Made by a program: the position numbers and the translations under genes
Shown: positions 24,425-33,872 of the stretch, one piece after another
Position numbering within the stretch: position 1 is the first letter of the stretch
How the letters are laid out: each line of letters opens with the position of its first letter
Notes under the pieces: model-generated
What the model was told of the DNA's origin: nothing
Seen by the model: the letters and a program-made list of their open reading frames with translations, nothing else
Database searches by the model: none
Assembly (NCBI GenBank): GCA_903919125.1
Contig: CAIXGS010000001.1
Location: 1-53,038, forward strand
Source of the DNA: an uncultured Spartobacteria bacterium
Lineage (GTDB): Bacteria; Verrucomicrobiota; Verrucomicrobiia; Chthoniobacterales; Chthoniobacteraceae
Direction: 5' to 3'
Length of the DNA stretch: 53,038 nucleotides

Positions 24425-25306
24425 TTAGAGCAGATCAGCAAGCGCGCCCGCAAGCTCGGGGAATCTGAATGGAAAACCTTGCTCGGTGGCAACTCCGGGG
24501 AGCACCCGTTTGCTCCCGAGCAGTTCGTTGGAGAACTCTCCCAACCAGCGCAGGGCGAAAGCCGGCACGGGTATGAGGGCGGGGCGGTGCAACCGAGCGG
24601 CTAGCGCTTGGGTGAACTCGGAGTTGCGAACTGGCCAAGGAGCGGTGCCGTTGACGGGCCCACGTACCTCGCGGTTTTCGATGCAAAACAAAATCATGCG
24701 GGCAAGGTCGTCGATGTGAATCCACGACATCCATTGGGTGCCGGGCCCCAAGCGGCCGCCGAGTCCCAGTCGAAAGGCGCGCGCCATCAAGGGCAGTGCC
24801 CCGCCTTGCTTGGCTAGCACGATCCCTGTGCGTAGGAGCACCACCCTGTCAGCCTTCGCCTGAAGCGCCTCGTGCTCCCAGCTCTTCCCAGTTTGCGCAA
24901 GAAATCCCTCTCCCAAAGCCGAATTTTCTAGCACTGGTAGGTCCCCTGCATCCTGATAAATTCCTATGGCTGAGGCGCTCACTAGTACCTCCAGCGGCTG
25001 CTTCATCTGGGCAATCGCCTCGGTCAGTCGCCGAGTTCCTTCCACGCGGCTTTCGGCGATGCGGCGTTTCTTAGCCGCCGTCCAAACCCCCAAGACGCTT
25101 TCTCCTGCCAAATGCACCAGAGCGTCGCAACCTTCCACATCGGGGGTGCTCTCAGTGCTGAAGGGGCGCATTTCGCAACCGGGAATCGCTCGCAGCGGGT
25201 TGCGTGGGTTGCGCGAAAAGGCGATGACTTCGTGCCCCCGCCGCAGGGCGAGATCGCTCAGGTGGCGGCCAATGACGCCGCTAGCCCCTGTGATGCCGAT
25301 GTTCAT
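24425..25306 (-). CDS. TIGR01777 family NAD(P)-binding epimerase-like protein (YfcH/SDR39U1-like)
   Basis: The 293-residue protein begins with the nucleotide-binding motif GITGASGVIG (3-12). It contains CDALVHLAGESVLG and VSASAIGIYQDAG, where the Tyr and following residues mark an atypical short-chain dehydrogenase, then MSWIHIDDLARMILF and GPVNGTAPWPVRNSEF, hallmarks of the TIGR01777/YfcH family. A DUF1731-like C-terminal segment is present (LGEFSNELLGSKRVLP). The physiological reaction is unknown; bacterial members have been linked to cell-division or DNA-damage phenotypes without a defined chemistry. It follows the glnK terminator. Confidence 0.9.
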   Translation of the reverse strand: MNIGITGASGVIGRHLSDLALRRGHEVIAFSRNPRNPLRAIPGCEMRPFSTESTPDVEGCDALVHLAGESVLGVWTAAKKRRIAESRVEGTRRLTEAIAQMKQPLEVLVSASAIGIYQDAGDLPVLENSALGEGFLAQTGKSWEHEALQAKADRVVLLRTGIVLAKQGGALPLMARAFRLGLGGRLGPGTQWMSWIHIDDLARMILFCIENREVRGPVNGTAPWPVRNSEFTQALAARLHRPALIPVPAFALRWLGEFSNELLGSKRVLPGVATEQGFPFRFPELAGALADLL

Positions 25307-25351
25307 ACCCCTACGGTAGCCTAGGAAGCCAGTTTGGGAAAGGCCGCATCC

Positions 25352-25390
25352 AAAAAGTAAGGCGCCCGCCCCTTGCGAGACGAGCGCCCT
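25352..25390 (-). terminator. Intrinsic terminator downstream of glnK
   Basis: On the minus strand, AGGGCGC pairs with GCGCCTT. An inner CGTCTC/GGGGCG stem continues across a T/G mismatch and is closed by a GCAA (GNRA) tetraloop. ACTTTTT follows. It begins about 20 nt after the glnK stop and ends the amt-glnK unit. Confidence 0.8.
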
Positions 25391-25410
25391 GCTCCCTGTA
25401 TCTGTCGTTT

Positions 25411-25779
<369 letters not shown>

Positions 25780-25824
25780 TTATCACATCACAGAAGCGGC
25801 ATGTTACAAGCCGGTGAATTAACC

Positions 25825-27432
25825 TTAGATCAGATAGCCTTCTTCTCCGTGTTCACTGATGTCCAACCCTGCGTCTTCCACTTCGGGAGTCGGGCGCAGA
25901 CCGATCACTGCCTTCAGCACAAAGGCGATAATGGCCGTAGCGACAACCGAAAACACCAGAGTTAGCGCGATTGCCTGGCACTGCACCCCTGCCAACCCGC
26001 CGTTGGTCACAAAATCAGCCAGTCCATTGCCGGGTTCAGCCGCTGTTTTAGCCGCCGTTACCGCTGTATCCAGATTGGCGTTGACCGACTTGGTCGCCAA
26101 CAATCCCGTGAGCAACGCGCCCAAGGTCCCGCCCACGGCATGCACGCCAAAGGTGTCCAAAGCGTCGTCGTACCCAAGAATTCCTTTGATGTGCATCACG
26201 AAAATGTAAGGCACCACTGCCGCCAATACCCCAATGAGAACCGCTCCAGTGCTGTCAACGAACCCGCATGCAGGGGTGATCACGACCAACCCAGCAACAG
26301 CGCCCGAGCAGAAGCCCAGAATCGAAGCGTGGCCGCGCAAGATGCGTTCCATTAGTGCCCAAACAAAGGAGGCCGTAGCCGCCGCGAGGGTCGTGGTGGT
26401 GAAGGCGTTTGCAGCGATCCCGTCGGCTGCGAGAGCCGATCCCGCATTAAAGCCGTACCATCCCACCCAGAGCATTCCGGTGCCCACCATACACAGCACC
26501 ATCGAGTGGGGAGCCATGCGATCCTTCCCGAATCCGGTACGTTTCCCCAAAATCATGCACAAGATCAGCGCACTCCAACCCGAAGTCATGTGCACCACCG
26601 TGCCGCCAGCAAAGTCGATCGCGGGGATCGCTGCGTCTTTGTTCCAGACTCCGTTCATGAGACCCGTCACACCCCAAATCATGTGCGCCATAGGGAAGTA
26701 AACGACGAACATCCACGCGCCAATGAAGAGCATGATGGCAGAGAATTTCATGCGTTCAGCGATCGCGCCCACAATCAACGCTGGGGTGATAATCGCGAAC
26801 ATCATCTGGTACATCGCAAACACGTTGTGCGAGATCCAGTATGAGTAATCCGTGTTAGGGGCGGAATCTACTCCTTTCAAAAAGAAGTACTCCGAGCCCC
26901 CAAGATACGGACTGTTGAAGCTCTTCCCGAAGACCAGACTGTAGCCGAACGCCCACCACAGCAGGGTGACCATTCCTGCGCAGCCGAGGCACTGGGCCAG
27001 TACGCTGAGCACGTTCTTTTTGCGCACCAGGCCACCGTAGAATAGCGCTAGACCGGGGAGCGTCATAAAGAGCACCAGTGCTGCCGAAGTCATCATCCAG
27101 GCGTTATGGCCCGGCCCGGCGATTCCAAGGGTTTTTTGGCTTTGTATGAAGCCTTCAGGGAAGGCGCTCTCCTCAACCCCCTCGTCATTTTTCTTTTTGA
27201 CCTTCAAACTTTTGAAGGCTTCCTCTGGGTTGGTGTTTTGGAGGTAAGACTCGAGCGCGTTGATGCGCATTTCGAGGGACGCCTCTGGCGCGCTCGCCGC
27301 CGGCGCTGCCTCCGTTGTGGCGGCAGGGGGTGGCGTTGGTTCAGTTTGCTGTGCGTTGAGCGTTGAGGGAGAAAAAAGGCACGTCATTAGGCCGAAGGCC
27401 AAAGTCGCCGCTAATCTTGGGATTTTGATCAT
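25825..27432 (-). CDS. amt: Ammonium transporter
   Basis: The 535-residue protein is an Amt/MEP/Rh channel. It has a cleavable signal peptide (residues about 1-27, AATLAFGLMTCLFSPSTLNA), an unusually long polar N-terminal extension (about 28-110, Ala/Pro/Glu-rich), then 11 hydrophobic helices. The twin-His pore residues are present in GGTVVHMTSGW and FGVHAVGGTLGALLTG, as is the family signature around DFAGGTVVH. The cytoplasmic tail ends in DAGLDISEHGEEGYLI, where PII binds in homologues. It is paired with glnK downstream. A candidate sigma-54 promoter lies about 110 nt upstream, consistent with nitrogen control. Confidence 0.95.
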   Translation of the reverse strand: MIKIPRLAATLAFGLMTCLFSPSTLNAQQTEPTPPPAATTEAAPAASAPEASLEMRINALESYLQNTNPEEAFKSLKVKKKNDEGVEESAFPEGFIQSQKTLGIAGPGHNAWMMTSAALVLFMTLPGLALFYGGLVRKKNVLSVLAQCLGCAGMVTLLWWAFGYSLVFGKSFNSPYLGGSEYFFLKGVDSAPNTDYSYWISHNVFAMYQMMFAIITPALIVGAIAERMKFSAIMLFIGAWMFVVYFPMAHMIWGVTGLMNGVWNKDAAIPAIDFAGGTVVHMTSGWSALILCMILGKRTGFGKDRMAPHSMVLCMVGTGMLWVGWYGFNAGSALAADGIAANAFTTTTLAAATASFVWALMERILRGHASILGFCSGAVAGLVVITPACGFVDSTGAVLIGVLAAVVPYIFVMHIKGILGYDDALDTFGVHAVGGTLGALLTGLLATKSVNANLDTAVTAAKTAAEPGNGLADFVTNGGLAGVQCQAIALTLVFSVVATAIIAFVLKAVIGLRPTPEVEDAGLDISEHGEEGYLI

Positions 27433-27538
27433 AGTAGGGTTGTTTTGGATGGGGTGAGCAGGCCGTCTCTGTATTGGGAATGTCTGCCACCGATTTTGCG
27501 AAGGTGTTGTTGAAGCAACTTTGCAGACCCAAGATTTA

Positions 27539-27553
27539 GCTAGCTGCGTGCCA
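27539..27553 (-). promoter_or_regulatory. Candidate sigma-54 (-24/-12) promoter of amt-glnK
   Basis: On the minus strand the sequence TGGCACGCAGCTAGC fits the RpoN consensus TGGCACR-N4-TTGC with one mismatch (TAGC for TTGC) and keeps the essential GG-N10-GC spacing. Transcription would start near 27527, leaving a leader of about 95 nt before the amt ATG. amt-glnK operons are classic sigma-54/NtrC targets. This is inference from sequence only. Confidence 0.45.
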
Positions 27554-27630
27554 AGGTGTGTAACTGTATTGTAATGAAGCTTAAGTGAAGTTGGTCTTCA
27601 AATGCCCGTCCCTTGAGGTCTGGTTGATAA

Positions 27631-27661
27631 GGCGCAATTGTCTATAATTTGACAAAGCGCC
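27631..27661. promoter_or_regulatory. Palindromic element upstream of the amt promoter (possible activator site)
   Basis: GGCGC (27631-27635) and GCGCC (27657-27661) flank TTGTC (27638-27642) and GACAA (27651-27655), a two-tier inverted repeat around an 8-nt AT-rich centre. Its centre is about 120 nt upstream of the predicted sigma-54 start, the distance expected for an enhancer-binding activator. It does not match the textbook NtrC site. Confidence 0.4.
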
Positions 27662-27839
27662 GTTCAGTTTCGCGTGTTGCGTATTTGCTGTGGTCAAAAC
27701 TAAACACCCTGCAAGAAAAGCAACAGCCTTATGGATGTTGCGATGGTCTGGGCGAGCTTCTTCCCCGCAATCCGTAGGTTTGCGCTATTCCAGAAAATGC
27801 AGGGTGGAGGTGCTTTTAACCCTTGGCGCGCCGAGCCTT

Positions 27840-30800
27840 CTATCGGGTTGCCTCTTGGTACCCTTGCGGAAGGGGCGCCTGACTCTTTTGGATTAAGTAC
27901 GCGATTAAGTCGCGGCGTTGCGTAGGGCTCATGGCCTCCAGCAAGCCCTCGGGCATCAGCGAGACGGGGAGTTCTTCTACGCGCGTAATTTCGCTCCGCT
28001 CCAAAGTCAGTTGTTCGGTCATGGTCTGCACCGCGAGGGTGCGTTCTGTTTTGTTGCGCACCATTCCATTGAGCACACGGCCATCCTTGAGATGGAGAAT
28101 GGTCATGCGGAAATCCGCGCTCACCACGGCGCTGGGGTCGGCTATGTTTTCGAGTAAGTAGTCGAGGTTGTCGCGGCCCGCGCCCGTCAAATCCGGCCCT
28201 ATCTTTCCGCCTTCGCCGTACATAAGGTGGCAGGCTCCACAGATGCCGCTAAATACTAGGCGCCCCTGACTGCGATCTCCTTTGGCGAGCGCCTCCGGTC
28301 CCAGTTCCTCTTTGTACTTTGCGATGAGCGCTTTTTTATCAGCGTCGGACTCTCGCAAATCGCCCCAAACCGTCGCCAGTTGCGCGTTGAGTGCCACGTC
28401 ATTGAAGCTTCGGATTTGGCGCACAGTGAAGGCGGAGAGATCCGTACGCGGGATTTTTCCGTTTTCCATTGCAGTGAGCAACGCGCCGACGAACGACGCT
28501 CTGGAAACCATGGTTGCGATGAGTTGCGGCCTCTCGGAGCCATGGAACGAAGAGTACGCTTTCGCCAAAAGTGTGCCGATTTGCGGTTCCTCAAATAGCG
28601 AGAGTCCGCGCGCGGCGAGCGGGTTGAGAAAGCGCACGGAAAGCAGCTTCTCGCAAACGGAGCGCAGTTCCGGCGCACCGCTGGAGATGAGGGTTTGCAA
28701 GGCAGCCTTGCGCGACTCGAGTTCTGCGGTGCCGTCAAGGGCGAGTGCCGCGACTTCTTTGAGTGCCCTGCCGTCGCCGAAAACCACACTGAGCTCGCGA
28801 ACTCCTTCGCGCAACGCAGGGTCGCCCGACGCGCTCAAGCTCGCAGCGATCGCATCCCAAGCGAGAGGTTTTGGAGCCTTGCGCCAGCCTGTGAGGCCTT
28901 GGGACAATCCTTTTAGGATGTCGGACTGAAATTCCCGCGACGCATTCAAGGTGAATTCCAACAGAGAGTTGAGATGCCCCGGTGTTTTCTCAATATCCTC
29001 CGCCAGCCGCCGGGCAATGCATTGCCGGGTAAGCGGCAGCGCGCAATGCTGGGCGATCTTTACCAAACCGCCTGGATCCTCAACTCCCAAGCCGATCAAG
29101 CCATACCACACCAGTAAGGGTTGATTGTGATCCGTCGCATCCTCCGTTCGGGCGACAAGTTCGGACGCCAGCGCCACTCGCTCTCTGGATGGAAGCCGCT
29201 GCAACATGGACGCGAGGGCCAGTCGCACTAGTCCGGAGGCATCGGTTCGCGCCATCTCCACAAAAGTTGGCAAGAAGGCTTGCACCTCGTTCGCGTGATC
29301 CGTTCCTTTGGGGCGTTGAGAGGTTATGGTGTCGAGGGGCCAACTGTCCGAAAGTAGCCGTATGGCCCAAGTACGCACGTGTTCATCTGGGTGGCTCAAT
29401 TTGGTCCGCAAAAATGCAGCGTCCGTGGCACTCATGGCGTAAAGCGTCCACAATCCGCGCAACGCGAGCACGGGGTCGGCATTTTCGCTGAGCACTCGCA
29501 AGCGCCGCGGCGCTTCCTGGAGAGGCTTCCCGTTGTGAGCGCGTTCCACGAGCACACGGCGGGCTTGCTGTTGGAACCACGCATTGGGGTGCAGGTGTAA
29601 TTGCACCAAGGCCTCTTCCGACAAACCGCTCACGTCCAGTCCTGAAACGGTCTTGGGTTCGCCGTATTGGATTTTGAAAATACGTCCGCTAGTGCGGTGG
29701 ACGCCGTTGCGCTCGTGACATTCTCCAGTGTCACTCCAGTCAATCGCAAAAACGCCCCCATCCGGCCCGCAACTGAGGTCTAACCCGCGAAACCACTTGT
29801 CTCCTGCTAAAAGGAAATCCTCACCGTGATGTCCGACGTAGCCCGTGCCTTGGCGCTCCAAAAGCTCCTGATTTGCGCGGAGTCCATGCATGTTGAAGGT
29901 GAAAAGCCTGTCATGAAATGCAGTTGGCCAATTGTCTCCCTGATAAATAAGCGCTCCAATGTGGGCGTGGCCGCCTCCAAATGCGTTTGCCGCACCATCG
30001 CGGGATTTGGTCCAGTTTTGGGCGGTGTCGAAGTGAAAGTGATCGGCGTGCTGGTCTATGAGCGAATACACATGAGGATTGGGATCCACGGTGCTCGATC
30101 GAACGTAATGCGCGCCGGTCATGCTGTGCCAGAGGTGGCCGTTGACCGTGTTGATGAAGAACAGCTCGCCGTGTTTGTCCCAGTCATGTCCCCAGGGATT
30201 GGTGGTGCCGGCATTGAGCGCTTCAAAAACTTTGCGCTTCGGATGGTAACGCCACATGCCGCCGCGCAGAGGGATGCGTTCGCCCGCCGGGGTGCCAGGT
30301 GCGCCGATGTCGCCGGGAGCAGTTCCTCCGCAGCGCCCGTAGAGCCAGCCGTCCGGTCCCCAGCGCAGACCATTGGCGAAATTATGGTAGCTCTCCGGTG
30401 GAATGGTGAACCCGTCCAGAACGACTTGTGCAGCGCCTGAGGGCTTTTCAGCTTGCGCGGTCGTAGGGATGAAAAGCAGTTGGGGCGGGCACATCGCCCA
30501 AACGCCTTCTCCTCCGACCTCGATGCTCGTGAGCATTTGTAATTCGTCAGAGAACACCGTTCTTTTAGTGAAGGCACCCGTTCCGTTGGGATCTTCGAAA
30601 ATCAAAATCCGATCCCGAAGGCTCATGTCAAATTTACGCGGAGCCTCGGCAAAAGTGTAGTTTTCAGCGATCCAAAGGCGGCCTTTTGCGTCCCAAGTCA
30701 TGGCAATGGGATTTTGCACATCGGGCTCGCTGGCAAACACCTTGGCCGTAAATCCGGCTGGAAGGGTGAACGCGCCAGCGGCTTGGGCAGCGGGCATCGG

Positions 30801-30953
30801 TCCTGTGAGATCGGGCTCCGTATTGTAGAGCGCGGGAAAAGGGGACGCCAGAGTTGAGGGGTCCCAACTGGATACGCAAAGCGCGGCGCAGAGCAGGATT
30901 GCCGATGAAAGACGTCTTAGCGGGAAGTGATAGATGGGGGTCATCGGATTCAT
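27840..30953 (-). CDS. PVC-type membrane-bound dehydrogenase/heme-binding protein (TIGR02604 and TIGR02603 domains)
   Basis: The 1037-residue exported protein has a signal peptide (about 12-37, LSSAILLCAALCVSS). A beta-propeller 'membrane-bound dehydrogenase' domain (TIGR02604-like, about 45-430) carries MTWDAKGRLWIAENYTF, GLRWGPDGWLYGRCGGTAPG, NPWGHDWDKHGELFFIN and LSCGPDGGVFAIDWSDTGECH. An alpha-helical HEAT-like middle (about 440-860) precedes a C-terminal heme domain (TIGR02603-like) with CGACH at 905-909 followed by GPDLTGAGRDNLDYLLENI. The family is abundant in Planctomycetota and Verrucomicrobiota and is presumed periplasmic; the substrate is unknown. An ATG three codons further in is an alternative start. 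No partner gene is adjacent. Confidence 0.92.
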   Translation of the reverse strand: MNPMTPIYHFPLRRLSSAILLCAALCVSSWDPSTLASPFPALYNTEPDLTGPMPAAQAAGAFTLPAGFTAKVFASEPDVQNPIAMTWDAKGRLWIAENYTFAEAPRKFDMSLRDRILIFEDPNGTGAFTKRTVFSDELQMLTSIEVGGEGVWAMCPPQLLFIPTTAQAEKPSGAAQVVLDGFTIPPESYHNFANGLRWGPDGWLYGRCGGTAPGDIGAPGTPAGERIPLRGGMWRYHPKRKVFEALNAGTTNPWGHDWDKHGELFFINTVNGHLWHSMTGAHYVRSSTVDPNPHVYSLIDQHADHFHFDTAQNWTKSRDGAANAFGGGHAHIGALIYQGDNWPTAFHDRLFTFNMHGLRANQELLERQGTGYVGHHGEDFLLAGDKWFRGLDLSCGPDGGVFAIDWSDTGECHERNGVHRTSGRIFKIQYGEPKTVSGLDVSGLSEEALVQLHLHPNAWFQQQARRVLVERAHNGKPLQEAPRRLRVLSENADPVLALRGLWTLYAMSATDAAFLRTKLSHPDEHVRTWAIRLLSDSWPLDTITSQRPKGTDHANEVQAFLPTFVEMARTDASGLVRLALASMLQRLPSRERVALASELVARTEDATDHNQPLLVWYGLIGLGVEDPGGLVKIAQHCALPLTRQCIARRLAEDIEKTPGHLNSLLEFTLNASREFQSDILKGLSQGLTGWRKAPKPLAWDAIAASLSASGDPALREGVRELSVVFGDGRALKEVAALALDGTAELESRKAALQTLISSGAPELRSVCEKLLSVRFLNPLAARGLSLFEEPQIGTLLAKAYSSFHGSERPQLIATMVSRASFVGALLTAMENGKIPRTDLSAFTVRQIRSFNDVALNAQLATVWGDLRESDADKKALIAKYKEELGPEALAKGDRSQGRLVFSGICGACHLMYGEGGKIGPDLTGAGRDNLDYLLENIADPSAVVSADFRMTILHLKDGRVLNGMVRNKTERTLAVQTMTEQLTLERSEITRVEELPVSLMPEGLLEAMSPTQRRDLIAYLIQKSQAPLPQGYQEATR

Positions 30954-31212
30954 TTTGGAAACGTGTGCGCGCTTGGTTAGTCGTTATTCCTGTTGTTTGT
31001 GAACGTGCAGTCAACCAACCTTTGGTCTCGGTTCTAAGGGAATCCTTATTTCCGCACAGTCTCAGCGGCCAAAATACAATGGATCATGCGGAGGAGTGTT
31101 TTTAAGACGTTTTCTTATCACTGAATTCACTCCAAACTTAAAAATTATATCCTTCGAATAAGAATGATTTGCAAACTCGCACGAAGGTTAGCGGTGCCTT
31201 CTTTACAATTTT

Positions 31213-32103
31213 ATGGACGCAAAAATCGGATTTGTCGGACTCGGTCGAATGGGCGCAAACATGGCGCGCCGTCTCAAGGATTGTGGTTTCGCCATCGCTG
31301 CGGTTTACGACCTCAACCAAGAGACTGCAGTGAGTCTCGCTGAGGAGCTCGGTGCCGTTGCAAGCCCGACTCTCGCCGGCGTAACGGCCCTCTCGGACGT
31401 CGTGATCACCGTCGTGACGGATGACGCAGCCATGCGAGCGATTTTCGGTGGGCTCGGCGACAGTCTGCTGTGCGGGGCGCAAGGGCGGACTTTTATTAAT
31501 TGCGCGACGGTTTCTCCGGCGGTGCATCTCGAAGTCGAGGCTTCGGCGGAAAAGGCGGGGGCCTACGCCATCGAAGGGTGTATGGCCAGTAGCATCACTC
31601 AGGCGCGCGAGGGTTCCCTTTATTTAATGGTGGGCGGGAGAAAGGCGGTTTTTGAGTCAGTAAAAGCGATCCTCGAGAAGTTGAGTACGAGCGTGCGTTA
31701 TGTTGGCCAAGCGGGGGAGGCCGCGAAGTTGAAGGCGCTGGTCAACATGGTCATGAACATTAACACGGCTGGACTCGCTGAAGGTTTGGGACTCGCCTCC
31801 GCGCTCGGTCTGGATTTGTCCATGGTGCGGGAGGTGTTTTCTCAAACGGGCGCCGCTTCACGGGTTCTCGAAACCGACGGGGAAGACATGCAGAGTCGGG
31901 ATCACGCGTGCTTTTTTAGTGCTGCGCATGCCGCCAAGGACAGTGCCATTGCGCTCCAACTTGGCGAGGCTGCGGGCCTGCAGTTGCCACTGGCTACAGC
32001 CACCAAAGCACAATTCCAGCGCATGGTGGACGCAGGGTTGGGCGAACTTGATAAATCAGGGATTGCAGAACTGACTTTTCGCGAACGCTTTCCCTCGAAA
32101 TAA
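31213..32103 (+). CDS. NAD(P)-dependent oxidoreductase of the 3-hydroxyisobutyrate dehydrogenase family
   Basis: The 296-residue protein has the Rossmann motif GLGRMG (9-14) in IGFVGLGRMGANMARRL, a beta-hydroxyacid dehydrogenase substrate block (about 117-127), and the catalytic Lys in AGEAAKLKALVNMVMN. Lys174-x3-Asn178 fits the K-x3-N pattern of the family. Related enzymes reduce 2-hydroxy-3-oxopropionate or oxidise 3-hydroxyisobutyrate, or act on succinic semialdehyde; the substrate is not resolved. The gene is divergent from the large heme-binding gene, with about 260 nt for both promoters. Confidence 0.93.
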   Translation: MDAKIGFVGLGRMGANMARRLKDCGFAIAAVYDLNQETAVSLAEELGAVASPTLAGVTALSDVVITVVTDDAAMRAIFGGLGDSLLCGAQGRTFINCATVSPAVHLEVEASAEKAGAYAIEGCMASSITQAREGSLYLMVGGRKAVFESVKAILEKLSTSVRYVGQAGEAAKLKALVNMVMNINTAGLAEGLGLASALGLDLSMVREVFSQTGAASRVLETDGEDMQSRDHACFFSAAHAAKDSAIALQLGEAAGLQLPLATATKAQFQRMVDAGLGELDKSGIAELTFRERFPSK

Positions 32104-32160
32104 CGAGCTTGCTGGCGAAACCCCGGCTCTGTTCTTCAGGCTTCTGCGCGGGGTGTCCGC

Positions 32161-32811
32161 TTACGGCGACTCGTCCGCTAAATTCAATTTTCGAGCCGGT
32201 GCGTTGCGTTCGAGGGTGGCCTGCGCAATGGGCGGGCGGCGAATTCCTGCAATTTCGGTGTCGCGGTAATGCAGCAGTTTGGAGGCGGCTTCTAAGGCGC
32301 GTGCGAGTTGCTCGACTGTTTCGGGGGAGCCGTTTTCAAGGGCGTTTTGGTGTAGCGTCAAAAACGCGGTTCGTGCTTCTTCCGCTTTCGCCGCCCAGCG
32401 CTCGGGATTTGAGTCGAGGAGACGCAACGCGAAAGCCGTGTAGTAGAGGGCGGTGGCACGGACGGTTTGCGTTTCGGTTTGCAGCGCCTTGGGCAGGGAA
32501 GCCGTAGATTGCTTTGCAAGGAGACGTTCCAATTGGTCGGCTGCTGCCGGAGCGTCACCTGTGTGAATATCCACGCGTGCCTTTGCGACATCCAGACGCG
32601 CCCTGAGTGGGAAGTCGGCTGGATGGGCGACGCGGAGTGCTTTGACGTAAAGGGCCTCTGCTTTCGCGAAACGGCCTTCCACTTCCGCGAGGTACCCGTT
32701 TGTTTCCACTGCGGCGGCGTTCTCTGCGAAGAGCAGTTTTTGACCCACTGAAAAATGGAATATCAGTGCCAGCAGTGGGACAACGCACCAGAGTAATTCT
32801 GACTTTTTCAT
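32161..32811 (-). CDS. Membrane-anchored helical-repeat (TPR-like) protein
   Basis: The 216-residue product has one N-terminal hydrophobic helix (about 7-26, LLWCVVPLLALIFHFSVG) as signal or anchor. The rest is strongly helical with TPR-like spacing, for example YLAEVEGRFAKAEALYVKAL and DAPAAADQLERLLAK. No catalytic motif is visible. Its ATG overlaps the stop of the upstream gene by 4 nt, indicating translational coupling, and it ends the operon of PQQ propeller, FHA-kinase, membrane protein and this gene. TPR proteins commonly act as scaffolds, so an accessory role in a kinase-linked envelope process is inference. Confidence 0.75.
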   Translation of the reverse strand: MKKSELLWCVVPLLALIFHFSVGQKLLFAENAAAVETNGYLAEVEGRFAKAEALYVKALRVAHPADFPLRARLDVAKARVDIHTGDAPAAADQLERLLAKQSTASLPKALQTETQTVRATALYYTAFALRLLDSNPERWAAKAEEARTAFLTLHQNALENGSPETVEQLARALEAASKLLHYRDTEIAGIRRPPIAQATLERNAPARKLNLADESP

Positions 32812-33818
32812 GCGTGTGCCAGTAAACTTCTCTCACTCTGAGCCGCTCTGAGTGCATCCGCAGCGAGTTCAGGCAAATCTTTCATATCCAATTGCATGTA
32901 GGGCTCCAAGGTGTCGCTAATCGCCTCCGCGCTAATGGCTGCCGCTGGTTGGTAGAGCCATTGCTCCACCGTTCGCAGCAATTCTCCAGCTTCCTCGTGA
33001 TCTAAAATACGTCGGAGCTGCTCGGCATCGTCCAAGTGATCCAGCTCCAGCTTTTTGCCCCAGTACAAAAACAGAATATGCTCCATGAGCGCCTTTTCCT
33101 TTGTGGAAATGGTCTTGAGCGCAGCCTTTTGGACCAAAGGACGCAATACGTCTGAAAGTTTTTTCTGGTGAGCTGCCTGGCCTTTTCCTGCATCGGCGGC
33201 GTCCTGCGTGGCTTCGTCTTGGAGGTGTGCCCCGTCCGCCTGCCCTGTTCGAAGGAGTTTGCGCTGCCGCATCAGCCAGACGCCCCAGCCCAGCCAAAGT
33301 GCTCCGAGCAGTCCGACTGTTTTGGAATAGGGAAACACTTTTGGCGGTGCGCTGGCGGTCATATCGCCAAAGTCATACAGTGCACCCTCAGGAATGGCAG
33401 AGCGCACGCCGACTGATGTTACTGGTTCGCTCAGACGTTCGGTAGCAGATTTCTGCAGGTAATCGGTGAGGTTGAATATGCCGCTTTCCATTCCCGCGTA
33501 AGCGAGGTGGTAGAGAAAGGAGCCGTCTTCCTTCGGTTCGATCTTCTCGATATGGACCCACATTGGGGCGGAGTCGTCGTCTGGCGTGGCCGTATAATCG
33601 GGGCGATTCAGGCTAATGGTGATGTGGGCGGGGGCGCCAACACTGGGCTCATTTTTTTGAAATTTGAGGGCGGAATGTCTGCTCGTTGGGTGCAGAAAAC
33701 GGGCGGCAAAAGTCACCACTAAAATCAGTGCGCAAAGAAGCAACGCACCAAAGACGATCCGTTTGATTCGGAAACGCTGGGGTGTCGAGAAAAGGGGTGA
33801 TTTGAGCGTTTGCGTCAC
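32808..33818 (-). CDS. Two-helix membrane protein, unknown function
   Basis: The 336-residue product has a transmembrane helix near 22-42 (VFGALLLCALILVVTFAARF), an exported beta-rich region (about 45-165), and a second helix near 170-188 (VGLLGALWLGWGVWLM). A charged, helical cytoplasmic tail (about 190-336) follows, rich in Ala, Glu, Lys and Leu. The arrangement of an outer Ig-like or beta region, one helix and an inner helical domain is reminiscent of BatD-like proteins, but I cannot assign it. It lies 54 nt after the FHA-kinase gene and overlaps the next gene by 4 nt. Confidence 0.75.
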   Translation of the reverse strand: MTQTLKSPLFSTPQRFRIKRIVFGALLLCALILVVTFAARFLHPTSRHSALKFQKNEPSVGAPAHITISLNRPDYTATPDDDSAPMWVHIEKIEPKEDGSFLYHLAYAGMESGIFNLTDYLQKSATERLSEPVTSVGVRSAIPEGALYDFGDMTASAPPKVFPYSKTVGLLGALWLGWGVWLMRQRKLLRTGQADGAHLQDEATQDAADAGKGQAAHQKKLSDVLRPLVQKAALKTISTKEKALMEHILFLYWGKKLELDHLDDAEQLRRILDHEEAGELLRTVEQWLYQPAAAISAEAISDTLEPYMQLDMKDLPELAADALRAAQSERSLLAHA

Positions 33819-33872
33819 AGGTTGGCGGAAAGTTTGAGCGAGGGAATCTGTGGATAGTGGAATCCAGAATAC

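Larger units (their letters stand above)
27433..27839. other. Upstream region of amt: regulatory elements, no gene
   Basis: Between the amt start and the heme-binding gene's stop (both minus) there are about 400 nt without a credible gene. It holds a candidate sigma-54 promoter (27539-27553), a palindrome (27631-27661), and a 9-bp inverted repeat CACCCTGCA/TGCAGGGTG with arms near 27706 and 27797. Confidence 0.5.

Noticed and set aside
27690-27896. 68-codon plus-strand frame
   Set aside because: It overlaps the end of the large heme-binding gene, has no similarity, and has no supporting ribosome-binding site.
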